Source of the DNA: Biomphalaria glabrata
Lineage: Eukaryota > Mollusca > Gastropoda > Planorbidae
Direction: 5' to 3'
Assembly (NCBI RefSeq): GCF_947242115.1
Contig: NC_074724.1
Span: 35,387,005 to 35,451,004, forward strand
Length of the DNA stretch: 64,000 nt
In this document: positions 55,236-64,000 of the stretch, in pieces
How the letters are laid out: every line of letters begins with the position of its first letter
Position numbering within the stretch: the first letter of the stretch is position 1
The notes under the pieces: generated by a model
Databases searched by the model: none
What the model was told of the DNA's origin: nothing
What the model saw: only the letters and a program-made list of their open reading frames with translations
Program-made: the position numbers and the translations under genes

Positions 55236-55965
55236 AGTAACAGCACATCAACAACACTTCAACAGCTTATCAACAACTCATGAACAATACATCATCAAAA
55301 ATCAACAGATCATCAGCTAAAAATCATCACACTTGTCTGTTTCCTAAACTTTCTAAATGTGCCGAGTGTTTGAACTTTGAACCAGTCGTCTTAATTTATT
55401 AGCGTAATATCTTTTTCTACACTACAGGTTAAGCTATAAAATCCCATTTCATCCACAACTTTGTGAATTTCATCCACATCACCCCATAAGGCGCCACCTA
55501 TGTATTTACATTCCCTTCTCTACAGCCAATGCACCGACTCTGAAACATCGAGTGACGTGGACGGAAGCCTGTTCCAGACGACAGTCCGCAGGAAGTCTCC
55601 TGTGATTAATTTAAACAGAATCGTCTTGCTAGCGTCATCTCCGAATGTCTGCTATTGAGTTCGCGGTTCTTTGTGTGTGTTGGTCGACTAAGCTTTAAGG
55701 GGGAGGGGGGTGGGGAGGGCGTGAGTAGTGCAGAAACGATGATGACGTAGCGTGTGTGAATGTCCAGCGCTCGTGTTTTTGAATGCTGGTGATTGGCCAG
55801 GGCTGCTTAATTGTGGTCAGTAATCAGTCATTCTCTGGAAGGGATTACGTGACCTAGATAAAGAAAGGGATAAAATACCGAAGTTAATTTAGTGTGGACG
55901 GTTTCGTATTACCAAAAGGTATCCTAAAGAGTACGACCATACACGTAGAGAGAAACGTTTAGACT
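55236..55965. other. Spacer, somewhat GC-richer
   Basis: No gene is supported. A splice-acceptor-like TTCTCTACAG at 55526 leads into a frame that soon stops. Confidence 0.4.
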
Positions 55966-55968
55966 TAC

Positions 55969-56061
55969 CAGTACAGTCAGAGCCAGGCAGAGAAGAGTTA
56001 GCCATAAAGGCGTAGACAACTCTCCTAGGAAGATATCTTGACAGATACACACAATGTAGGC
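55969..56061 (-). CDS. Candidate short exon, minus strand
   Basis: On the minus strand a strong acceptor (GTCATCTCTTGTAG) and a strong donor (TACTG|GTAAGT) bound 93 bases. One frame is open throughout and encodes AYIVCICQDIFLGELSTPLW followed by a hydrophobic LTLLCLALTVL run. A second frame has ATG GCT AAC TCT, giving MANSSLPGSDCT up to the donor, which would suit a receptor N-terminus. I cannot choose between these, or exclude a chance pair of splice-like sites. No partner exon was found. Confidence 0.25.
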
Positions 56062-56065
56062 CTAC

Positions 56066-56795
56066 AAGAGATGACAAAACATTTTAGAGGATCTTAACAA
56101 ACACAAGAAAATAATTTTTAAATACTTTTTTTTTTTTAAAGACAATACTCAGTGGCGTTGCCATTATTCGGTGGGGGGGGGGGGGGGGCACGTGGGGGGC
56201 TTGACCTCTTTTTTTTTGGGGGGGGGGGCCTGCATTTAGAGTAATATTTAATGTAAAAAAAAATTCTTCTACACTACTCTAGTTTGACCGTAATAATTTT
56301 TAAAGTAAAAGATACATTTTTAGATGTTAGTCTAGTTTTAAAGTATCTTTTACAGTTCGCTTATTCATTTTTTAACGAACCATCACAGTTCACAAGTCTG
56401 TATAGTTATATTGACTATTCTAAGGTACATGTCGTTTCAGTCTAAACTAGGAAGACCTATTTATTAATAATAGGAGTCTGGTTCCCTCTAAGCCAGTAAA
56501 TCAGACTACATGTACACAAATACACACATCCAAATTACCACGGCTAGCGCACCACCAGTGTGTTCAGTTTGTGTACAAACGAGGTCACTGACCTCAGCGA
56601 TCCTTTTGGACGGAATTATTTAGCGGCGTACATCTCTGGTGACCTCTTCCACTTCTCATTCCATCTCCCCCCCCCCTCCCTCCCTTTTGTGGTATCTGTA
56701 ATGGCTAGGAGACGGAACAATGTTTAATGGTATACTTGACCAAACGTGTCCTTTGTGTCACGTGGTCTGAATATCGACGTGATTAGGGGCCGAAT
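56066..56795. other. Spacer with a family D-like MITE piece
   Basis: At 56154-56270 CAGTGGCGTTGCCATTATTC, GGGGCTTGACCTCTTT, GCCTGCATTTAGAGTAATAT and TTAATGTAAAAAAAA resemble the left half of 35234-35424. The rest is unrecognised. Confidence 0.5.
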
Positions 56796-56797
56796 CT

Positions 56798-56799
56798 TT

Positions 56800-56852
<53 letters not shown>

Positions 56853-56999
56853 CTCTTTCTTTCCCTCTTTCTTTCTCTCTTTCTCTCTCTCTCTTTTTCT
56901 TTCTCTCTGTTTCTCTCTCTTTTTCTTTCTTTCTCTCTTTCTTTCTCTTTCTCTCTCCCTTTCTTTCTCTCTCTGTCTCTCTTTCTCTCTCCCTTTCTT

Positions 57000-57037
<38 letters not shown>

Positions 57038-57155
57038 TCTCCCTCTTTCTTTCTCTCTCTCTCTCTCTCTTTTTCTTTGTTTCTCTCTCACTCTTTCTCT
57101 CTCTCGCTTTTTCTTTCTCTCTTTCTTTTTCTCTTTCTCTCTCTCTCTCTCTCAC
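56798..57155. repeat. CT-rich simple repeat tract
   Basis: About 350 bases of TTTCTCTCTCT. Arg/Glu- and Ser/Leu-rich frames are artefacts. Confidence 0.95.
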
Positions 57156-57470
57156 ACTATGAATATAAGGGCCTATAAAAACTGAGCGTGTTTTGTGCTT
57201 GAGGGCGCGTATAGTAAGGTTTATGGAGATGATTTATCTCTCTAGAAGGTGCATCTCAAGATGTGACCACAAAAAGAAAAAGGCATGTGTAAAGAGTGAA
57301 CTAGACTGCGCATCGAGGAATGCAAAATGGACGACCCGAAAACTCGTGGTTGTAGATGAGGACATTCTATTAGAGGATGAAAAAAAAAATGCGATGTCAT
57401 TGCTGTCTGTTTCATTGAATAATTAAAAAAAAACAAAAACATAAACGATTCAGGTCAAACCAGAAATGTG
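57156..57470 (+). other. Spacer with an unassigned open frame
   Basis: A plus-strand frame at 57193-57426 encodes KKKKACVKSELDCASRNAKW and KLVVVDEDILLEDEKK. A splice-acceptor-like TTATCTCTCTAG lies at about 57233-57244. I do not recognise it; it may be an exon, a decayed transposon or chance. Confidence 0.25.
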
Positions 57471-57471
57471 G

Positions 57472-57708
57472 GGACGCAGTGGCTTAAGCGCTTGGCTTCC
57501 GAGCCTGGTGTTCTGGGTTCGAATCTTATCGAAGACTTGGAATTTAAATTTAGGGATTATTTGGGCACCCAACTCTAATGGGTACCTGGCTTAGGTCGTT
57601 GTGCTGGCCACATGGCACCCTGCTCGTTAACCGTTGGCCGAAGAAACAGAATACCGAAATTTTATTACCCCTATAAATCCCAAAGTCTGAGAGGGGAACT
57701 TTAACCAG
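57472..57708 (+). mobile_element. SINE family B copy
   Basis: GACGCAGTGGCTTAAGCGCT, GGGTTCGAATCTTATCGAAG, TGGGTACCTGGC and GTCGTTGTGCTGGCCACATG. Confidence 0.88.
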
Positions 57709-58055
57709 AAATGCGTTATCTTTATGCGCTTTCTGCATTCATGAGCAGTCGTTGCATTGGAAATTACAATTTCCAAAAAAGTGTTTTGTTAAGAGTTGGC
57801 GGGGAGTTTCCTATAAAAATATTATGTGTGAGAGCATTGTAATGCATGAAGGTATGAAGATTACAACTGACGTTCCTAATACGTGTTAGTGCTTACTTTT
57901 CAATAGAGGGTTTGGGCCTTTTGCTTGAGACTGTGAAAAGTCAAAAACGGGATTTCTATAATTAGAGGGTAGAAAATAGTGTTATAAGTGGGGGTAGAGT
58001 TGTAGTGCGGGTCGTTTTATTGATAGATTAAAAATTGTCCCACGCGATATACACA
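57709..58055. other. Spacer
   Basis: Nothing recognised. Confidence 0.5.
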
Positions 58056-58059
58056 TGTA

Positions 58060-58485
58060 CCGTTGATTGTCAAAGGAGCTGTGCTGAACGCTCTTTGAGC
58101 TCTAGGCTTGTAAGCCTGCTTGAACAACCGTTCTGTCTGGAAGAGGTCCAAGTCAATGCCTATGTAAAGCATTGCTATTTTCGATGTATTTGGCACTCCG
58201 GCGCATGGACTAGGATGCATGGCCGAAGGCCGAGTACACCGGGAACCTCCGCCATTTTCCTATGTTGTACGAAGCTAACCGTGCAGGACTCGCCATTACT
58301 GCAACTGTCCCTTGAGGAACGGCGCATGGTTTATCGACAGAGACGTGGAAGTTCTCTTTCAACTCCGCACCGTGCAATGGGAAAGCTTTCGCATTCCCTT
58401 GGACACTCCCACGGGAGTTTTGATTTGCTAATCATTTAGCCTAATTACTTCCTCAAATGATCGTTTCCACCCGGGTACACATGTA
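58060..58485 (+). repeat. Dispersed repeat H, copy 2
   Basis: Same order of blocks as 15700-16180: GAGCTGTGCTGAACGCTC, AAGTCAATGCCTATGTAAAG, ACACCGGGAACCTCCGCCAT, GACTCGCCATTACTG and TCCCACGGGAGTTTTG. Confidence 0.75.
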
Positions 58486-58651
58486 CCAACTGGTTCAACC
58501 GTAACGTAGCACGGGTATCAGGTACCGTTGTGCGCTTTTAGAATTCAAGGACAACCGTTCCAATGGAAGATACAATGGCCAAAAATTGTGTTGGGGGGGG
58601 GGGGCGTTTTATTTGAAAATATTGTGTGTTGTGGCCGTTTTAATGCAGGCA

Positions 58652-58798
58652 GATGAGAGGGCTACAAATGATGGGCCTAAGAAAGCCGCACTCATAGTAT
58701 TTAGTAAGAAGTTGAAAAAATACATGGACATTTCGGCATCTTCTTATGTAGAAATGAGCTGGACAGTGGTCGACAAATTGAATGGTGCAACTTTGGTA
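58652..58798 (+). CDS. Candidate exon, 49 codons, plus strand
   Basis: Acceptor TTTTAATGCAG and donor ACTTTG|GTATGC bound 147 bases in phase 0-0. Encodes ADERATNDGPKKAALIVFSK, KLKKYMDISASS and YVEMSWTVVDKLNGATL. The VEMSWTVVDKLNG stretch resembles the B-C strands of an FN3 or Ig domain (a strand ending in W). It is not phase-compatible with exon 8 of the lectin gene (phase 1) without another exon between. Weak. Confidence 0.28.
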
Positions 58799-59029
58799 TG
58801 CATATATATCTTGTCTACACTGAATTATTGCAAGAAATAAATAAAATGAGAAATAATGAATAAATATTGGTTTCAGTGAGGATGAATGGAAGGATAAATT
58901 ACATTTAAAAACACACTTATTTTGTGTAACTTGTTTTAATCTTGGAAAGTGGGGGTGTCAGAAACAGCTTTTGAATACCTGTAACAGATTCTGTGCGTAT
59001 TCTAGTCTGATAACCTTTACTATAGTTCA

Positions 59030-59270
59030 CCTTTGCCTATCCCTTAGTCTGATGAACTCTTGGGGCACCACACATGATCTGTTGATCATTTTTATCCATT
59101 CCTCTCTGTCATTTGCCTTGGATAGAATCTCTTTTAATGACAGGCCTGTCCATTCTTTGTTGTTGTCTTCCCATCGCTTTTCATTTTTTCTTTTTCCTGG
59201 TACTGTTCCATGAAGGAAGGTTTTTTAGAAGCCCTGGGGACCTTGTGACATGGTCGAAGGGTTTTAGTTT
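59030..59270 (-). mobile_element. LINE 3' end (ESWTL family), copy 4
   Basis: CCCTTAGTCTGATGAACTCT, GGGGCACCACACATGATCTG, TTTATCCATTCCTCTCTGTC and TCCTGGTACTGTTCCATGAA match 39435-39620 with decay. Confidence 0.7.
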
Positions 59271-59990
59271 ACGTGGTTAGGTATAGTTCATTGACCACTA
59301 AACAAAAGTCTGTGACAGTAGTTCTATTTATAGTGCGTCATGTCTCAACAATGCGCTTGATTATCTATATCAAGCAAATCCTGAATTCTTTCCCTTGCCA
59401 AGCTTTGTCGTTTCGTTTTGGGTCTTGTTTTGTTGCACTCTACAGGCCACATGTGCCTAATAAGCTGTCTTCAATGACCAGTGATCGACCGGCCCCCTCT
59501 GGTCAATCTGTCGAGACCTTTTGGCCTGCGTGATCAGTTCCCTGCTTCATTAATTCTAATCGAATATTGATCAGCGGCCATTTTGCTGGGGAAGGCGACC
59601 GAGAGGAGGGTGGGTGAGGGGGGGGGCCAAAAACAGGTAGCGCGTGATAAGTGCGCGTCAGTGAACTCTCTTCAAGTGGGAGGTAAGTTTAGTTATTTGC
59701 CAGTGTTTACAAACCAGAGCGCTCCTGTAAATGGGTGAGTGAAATGCTTTCACTTTATAATGTACTTTAGCACTATTATTAATGATATAGAAGTCGTACA
59801 TAGTGCTGAGGCTGCAACGCCTTGTTCTCAAGATGGAGGTTAGGTAGTTCAAATCCCAGCGATCATTGAGATTTGCGTTTTAGGATCTTTTTAAACACAC
59901 TCAGCTTCTCCTGGGGTCATTCCCAGTCACAAACTTGGGTTTCTCACGTCTGCTGGGGAAAAATAAACTTAAGGGACATTAGTTGCTTCC
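59271..59990. other. Spacer
   Basis: Nothing recognised. Confidence 0.5.
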
Positions 59991-59995
59991 CCCAC

Positions 59996-60255
59996 CAGGG
60001 CTTTAGATAATTGGATGCCGTAGGCAAAGTGAATTTGCTGGCCCCAAATGAAATAGAAAAATATTTGTAAAAAATAAGCAAGGAAAAAAAGTAAATTATA
60101 TAATTTATTGAAAAATCAGTTTTCAATAATTAAAAAAATTCAATTATAATATAGAGCACAAATTACCCCATTTCTTTGAAAAAAAAAATTGTTTTGAGTC
60201 TTTTGCGAGACCCGTACAGATCGGAGGCCCAGGGCGGCTGCTTAAGGCAGGCCTG
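59996..60255. mobile_element. Possible hAT MITE
   Basis: CAGGGCTTTAGATAATTGG at the left and GCTTAAGGCAGGCCTG at the right could be decayed inverted ends, with short similar flanks. Single copy in the window. Confidence 0.35.
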
Positions 60256-60539
60256 TTCCCAGCCACCACAATCTAATCTACTTTTAAAAATATTTCATCA
60301 ATTTCCGTCTCAACTTTGAATCAATTTGCTAGTAAGGTTCTGTTCAAAGTCATTATTGCTGATATTATTGGTATTACTTTTACAGTAATTTGAACATTAA
60401 GATAATGGCGTCCGACTTGTCCCCTCCAGTTGTGTAAATAATAGTTCTACCCCCCACGCAGAGTCAGCGGCCTATGTCAGATAGTCAATGAAAACACACC
60501 AAAATAATTAATAATGAGGAGTTGGGACTCCACACTCTG

Positions 60540-61345
60540 TCTCTTCCTTCTTGTCTCCACTCTCTTTTTCTCTCTCTCTCTCTTTTTCTCTTTGTCTATC
60601 TATTTCTCTCTTTTCCTCTCTTTCTTTCTCAATTTCTCTATTTCTCTCACTTTCTCTCGTTCTCTCTTCCTTACTATCTTTTTCTTTCTCTCTCCTTCTT
60701 TCTCTCTTTCTCTCTCCTTCTTTCTCTCTCCTTCTTACTCTCTCTCTCCTTCTCTTTCTCTCTCTTTCACTCTCTCCTTCTCTTTCTCTCTCTCTTTCAC
60801 TCTCTCCTTCTCTTTCTCTCTCTTTCACTCTCCTTCTCTTTCTCCTCTCTTTCACTCTCTCCTTCTCTTTCTCTCTCTCTTTCACTCTCATTCTCTTTCT
60901 CTCTCTTTCACTCTCTCCTTCTCTTTCTCTCTCTTTCACTCTCTCATTCTCTTTGTCTCTCTTTTACTCTCTCCTTCTCTTTGTCTCTCTTTCACTCTCT
61001 CATTCTCTTTGTCTCTCTTTCACTCTCTCCTTCTCTTTGTCTCTCTTTCACTCTCTCCTTCTCTTTCTCTCTCTTTCACTCTCTCATTCTCTTTGTCTCT
61101 CTTTCACTCTCTCCTTCTCTTTCTCTCTCTTTCACTCTCTCCTTCTCTTTCTCTCTCTCTTTCACTCTCATTCTCTTTCTCTCTCTTTCACTCTCTCCTT
61201 CTCTTTCTCTCTCTTTCACTCTCTCCTTCTCTTTGTCTCTCTTTCACTCTCTCCTTCTCTTTGTCTCTCTCGTTCACTCTCTCATTCTCTTTCTCTCTTT
61301 CACTCTCTCCTTCTCTTTCTCTCTCTCTTTCATTTCTCCTTCCTA
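60540..61345. repeat. CT-rich satellite tract, ~32-bp sub-units
   Basis: CTCTCTTTCACTCTCTCCTT CTCTTTCT units repeat over about 800 bases. All three plus frames and the minus frame are open because of composition. Confidence 0.95.
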
Positions 61346-62125
61346 ATTCTTCAGGTAATGAATTCGCTGGCCAGGTAAATAAAAATGTGTTTTCATTCAC
61401 AACAAAATGGCCGCCTAGTAACGACGCGTAATGTCAGAGTCCCTAGCGACAAGCATTCAGTCACTAAAATATCGTTTAAAAAAAAATCAAACCAAATTCA
61501 TCTAAAATATGTTACTAGTTGGGGACAAAAAAAAACAGTAACAACAACAGTAAAAAAAGAAAAAAAAAAATCCGGTAAAAAAAAAAAAAACAATTTCCGG
61601 TGCTATCGAAGATAACCCACTTCTAGGGAAAACCGGAGGATAAAAAAATAACTGTAGCGGGCGGTGTCGTCTTTTGTTACGACACCCAGAAAATTTTGAT
61701 CGTTTCCAAGAGTGTCTATTGAATACTGAACGGACGCTATTGGGAAAATTTCACCCGCTGCATTCTTGCCATTGTTGGGAGATTTATATTTCTTTGTGAA
61801 GCTTTTTGATGGCACATTCTGGCTACATTTCCATGTTTTCTCTAGTCAGGTTGTATTGTTGACTTCCCAGAATGCCAAAGCGGAGTTGGCCATTGGCTCC
61901 ACAATGGACGGTCTTGAATGGAAGTTATCGTCTTAATTGATGTAGATCTCTGTGTGTGTGTGTGCGTGTGTGTGTGCGCGTGTGTGTATGTGGCATTGTG
62001 CTTTTCGAACGATCTATTTTTTTTGTACTTTGTAACTTCTTATGTGACTAATGAGCCCTATCTTTTTGTTGCCTACCGCCTAAATTTGGAGGTTGCCCTG
62101 GGTGGTTGTGAAGGTACCTGTCTAG
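61346..62125. other. Spacer with A runs and a (TG)n microsatellite
   Basis: (TG)n lies at 61950-61990. Nothing else is recognised. Confidence 0.5.
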
Positions 62126-62128
62126 GGC

Positions 62129-62163
62129 AGTGGTTCTCAAAGTGTTATCCGCGGACCTACAAC
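62129..62163. mobile_element. hAT MITE end fragment (cagtggttctcaaagtg)
   Basis: CAGTGGTTCTCAAAGTGTTA TCCGCGG is a typical left end of a hAT-type element. It is cut off by the tandem array that follows. Confidence 0.5.
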
Positions 62164-62219
62164 TTAGACAATATTCGATAGAAAAAACTTTCGTACTCTA
62201 ATATCTCTCTACTAACTTT

Positions 62220-63060
62220 CTTAAACTCCAGTCTCCAATTTTAACTCTCAATCTCCAGTCTACAACTTTAACTCCCAATCTCCAGTCTCCAACTTTAACT
62301 CTCTCAATCTCCAGTGTCCAACTTTAACTCTCTCAATCTCCAGTCTCCAACTTTAACTCTCTCAATCTTCAGTCTCCAACTTTAACTCTCTCAATCTCCA
62401 GTCTCCAACTTTAGCTCTCTCAATCTCCAGTCTCCAACTTTAACTCTTTCAATCTCCAGTCTCCAACTTTAACTCTCTCAATCTCCAGTCTCCAACTTTA
62501 ACTCTCTCAATCTCCAGTCTCCAACTTTAGCTCTCTCAATCTCCAGTCTCCAACTTTAACTCTCAATCTCCAGTCTTCAACTTTAACTCTCAATCTCCAG
62601 TCTTCAACTTTAACTCTCAATCTCCAGTCTTCAACTTTAACTCTCAATCTCCAGTCTCCAACTTTAACTCTCAATCTCCAGTCTTCAACTTTAACTCTCA
62701 ATCTCCAGTCTTCAACTTTAACTCTCAATCTCCAGTCTCCAACTTTAGCTCTCTCAATCCCCAGTCTCTAACTTTAACTCTCAATCTCCAGTCTCCAACT
62801 TTAACTCTCTCAATATCCAGTCTCCAACTTTATAACTCTCTCAATCTCCAGTCTCCAACTTTAACTCTCAATCTCCAATCTCTAAATTTAAATCTCTCAA
62901 TCTACAGTCTCCAACTTTAACTCTCAATCTATAGTCTCTAACTTTAACTCTCTCAATCTCCAGTCTCTAGCTTTAACTCTCTCAATCTCCAGTCTCTAAC
63001 TTTAACTCTCAATCTTCAGTCTCCAACTTTATAACTCTCTCAATCTCCAGTCTCGAACTC
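62220..63060. repeat. Minisatellite, 27-29-bp units, about 30 copies
   Basis: The unit is CAATCTCCAGTCTCCAACTT TAACTCT(CT), with 27-base and 29-base versions in separate blocks; in-frame blocks of the 27-base form make a spurious minus-strand frame. Confidence 0.95.
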
Positions 63061-64000
63061 TGACCAACTTGCTCAGTCTCCCTTCACCTACTAACATCAA
63101 ATCTCACACGCCTCATATATCACTACACACATGGAACTGTTGACCAGGTTCTCACTATGTCGTGTGACCCATGGTCAACCCGTTACATTTCGAGGCAGCC
63201 TACTACTAAACGTAATCCTACCATGAATATAAAACAAGCAAATTATTTTTTTTTAAAATCCATTTTGAAATATCAAAGCTTATCTAAAGGAAAGAAAACC
63301 GCACTTACACTTATATCTCCAATAAATGTAGAAGTTATTTCCATTATTCGATATCAAATAAATTAATTAATTATCAATAGTTAATTGGTTAATTATTACT
63401 TGATTCATTTTGTTTAGTTACGAAAATTGTTAATCTGATTTCTTTATTTATCTGATTATGGGTGTGGGAGAAAATATGTGTTTAATTATCTAAGGGTACG
63501 AATACCTACATATTTAGCCGTATCGTGATACTGAAGGATTAATTTCCCGTGATAGTATCAAACAAAATAATTAATTACCAGTAGTTAGTTCACTGCTTGG
63601 TTAATTTGTTGTTTTTTATTGATTCATGTCTTGTCTCTCCTAGTGAATAATTATGCAAAGTTACATTACTTCATATTTCATGAATTTGAAAATTTATAAA
63701 TTTGAAAAATAATTTGTGCAAACATTTTACTGGAGAGACAAAGCTACTAATATAAGCTTTGTAAAAACAAAAGTTAGTGCCACTTTAATACGTATGCACG
63801 GTAAAAAAAATAAGCATTTGGAACCAGCAGACGATTTTTCAGCCCTTTCCTACTTCTGGTGCTGCTCCACGATCTAGGAGACTTCCGTTATTGTTGATTC
63901 CACTTGGGCGTATCCCTTGATTTTTTTTCTTTCAACTGTTGCTATGACTCTTGAAGTGTTTCCGGGGGTCGAGCCTCTATAAAGGAAACAAAATTCATTG
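63061..64000. other. AT-rich spacer with a repeat J piece
   Basis: At 63420-63690 GGGTGTGGGAGAAAATATG, ATTGATTCATGTCTTGTC and GTGAATAATTATGCAAAGTT look like a minus-strand repeat J copy. No gene was identified up to the window end. Confidence 0.45.

Noticed and set aside
55526-55610. Possible exon after TTCTCTACAG encoding NAPTLKHRVTWTEA
   Set aside because: The frame stops soon and no convincing donor precedes the stop.
56724-57162. Frames of about 140 residues on both strands
   Set aside because: CT-rich simple sequence, not protein-coding.
60508-61431. Up to 305-residue Ser/Leu/Phe-rich frames
   Set aside because: CT-rich satellite, open in four frames at once.

Overview
The window looks like nuclear DNA of a heterobranch gastropod, most likely a freshwater planorbid snail of the Biomphalaria/Bulinus type. 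This rests on AT-rich sequence, long repeat-filled introns, lectin/immunoglobulin receptor exons of the kind snails expand, and tRNA-derived SINE, LINE and hAT families that resemble those of snail genomes. The species call is an inference. There are no prokaryotic operons, CRISPR arrays, rRNA genes or intact tRNA genes.

Coding content is small. At 1-1113 (+) lies the last coding exon of a gene that starts before the window. It holds 18 copies of a 9-residue acidic repeat, then a tail with two ITIM-like tyrosine motifs. About 8.2 kb downstream on the same strand, a second gene can be assembled by hand from eight exons between 9355 and 31473, with matching splice phases at every junction: signal peptide, C-type lectin-like domain (three exons), immunoglobulin-like domain (two exons), a linker or beta-rich exon, and a fibronectin type III domain. 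It stays open at the last recognised exon, so its C-terminus is not seen. A working idea is that both belong to one family of lectin-Ig-FN3 surface receptors, the first showing the cytoplasmic tail and the second the ectodomain. Two weak candidate exons, at 55969-56061 (-) and 58652-58798 (+), could belong to other genes.

The rest is repeats. Tandem arrays: 27 bp (coding), 32 bp (11079 and 14411), 51 bp (22179 and 42151), 11 bp (23458), 15 bp (31541), 100 bp (35961), tetranucleotide (45165) and 27-29 bp (62220), plus long GA/CT and TA tracts. Three of the arrays begin just after splice donors of the lectin gene. Dispersed elements: four hAT-like copies with 8-bp target duplications, five or more short hAT MITE families, an 81-bp TTAA-flanked palindromic mini-element, three SINE families, 3' fragments of at least two LINE families, two solo-LTR-like elements and one Ty3/Gypsy integrase fossil on the minus strand.

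Layout: 0-1.1 kb receptor tail exon; 1.1-9.2 kb repeats and AT-rich spacer; 9.3-31.5 kb lectin receptor gene with minisatellite-rich introns; 31.5-64 kb mostly transposon fragments and satellites, possibly later introns of the same gene.
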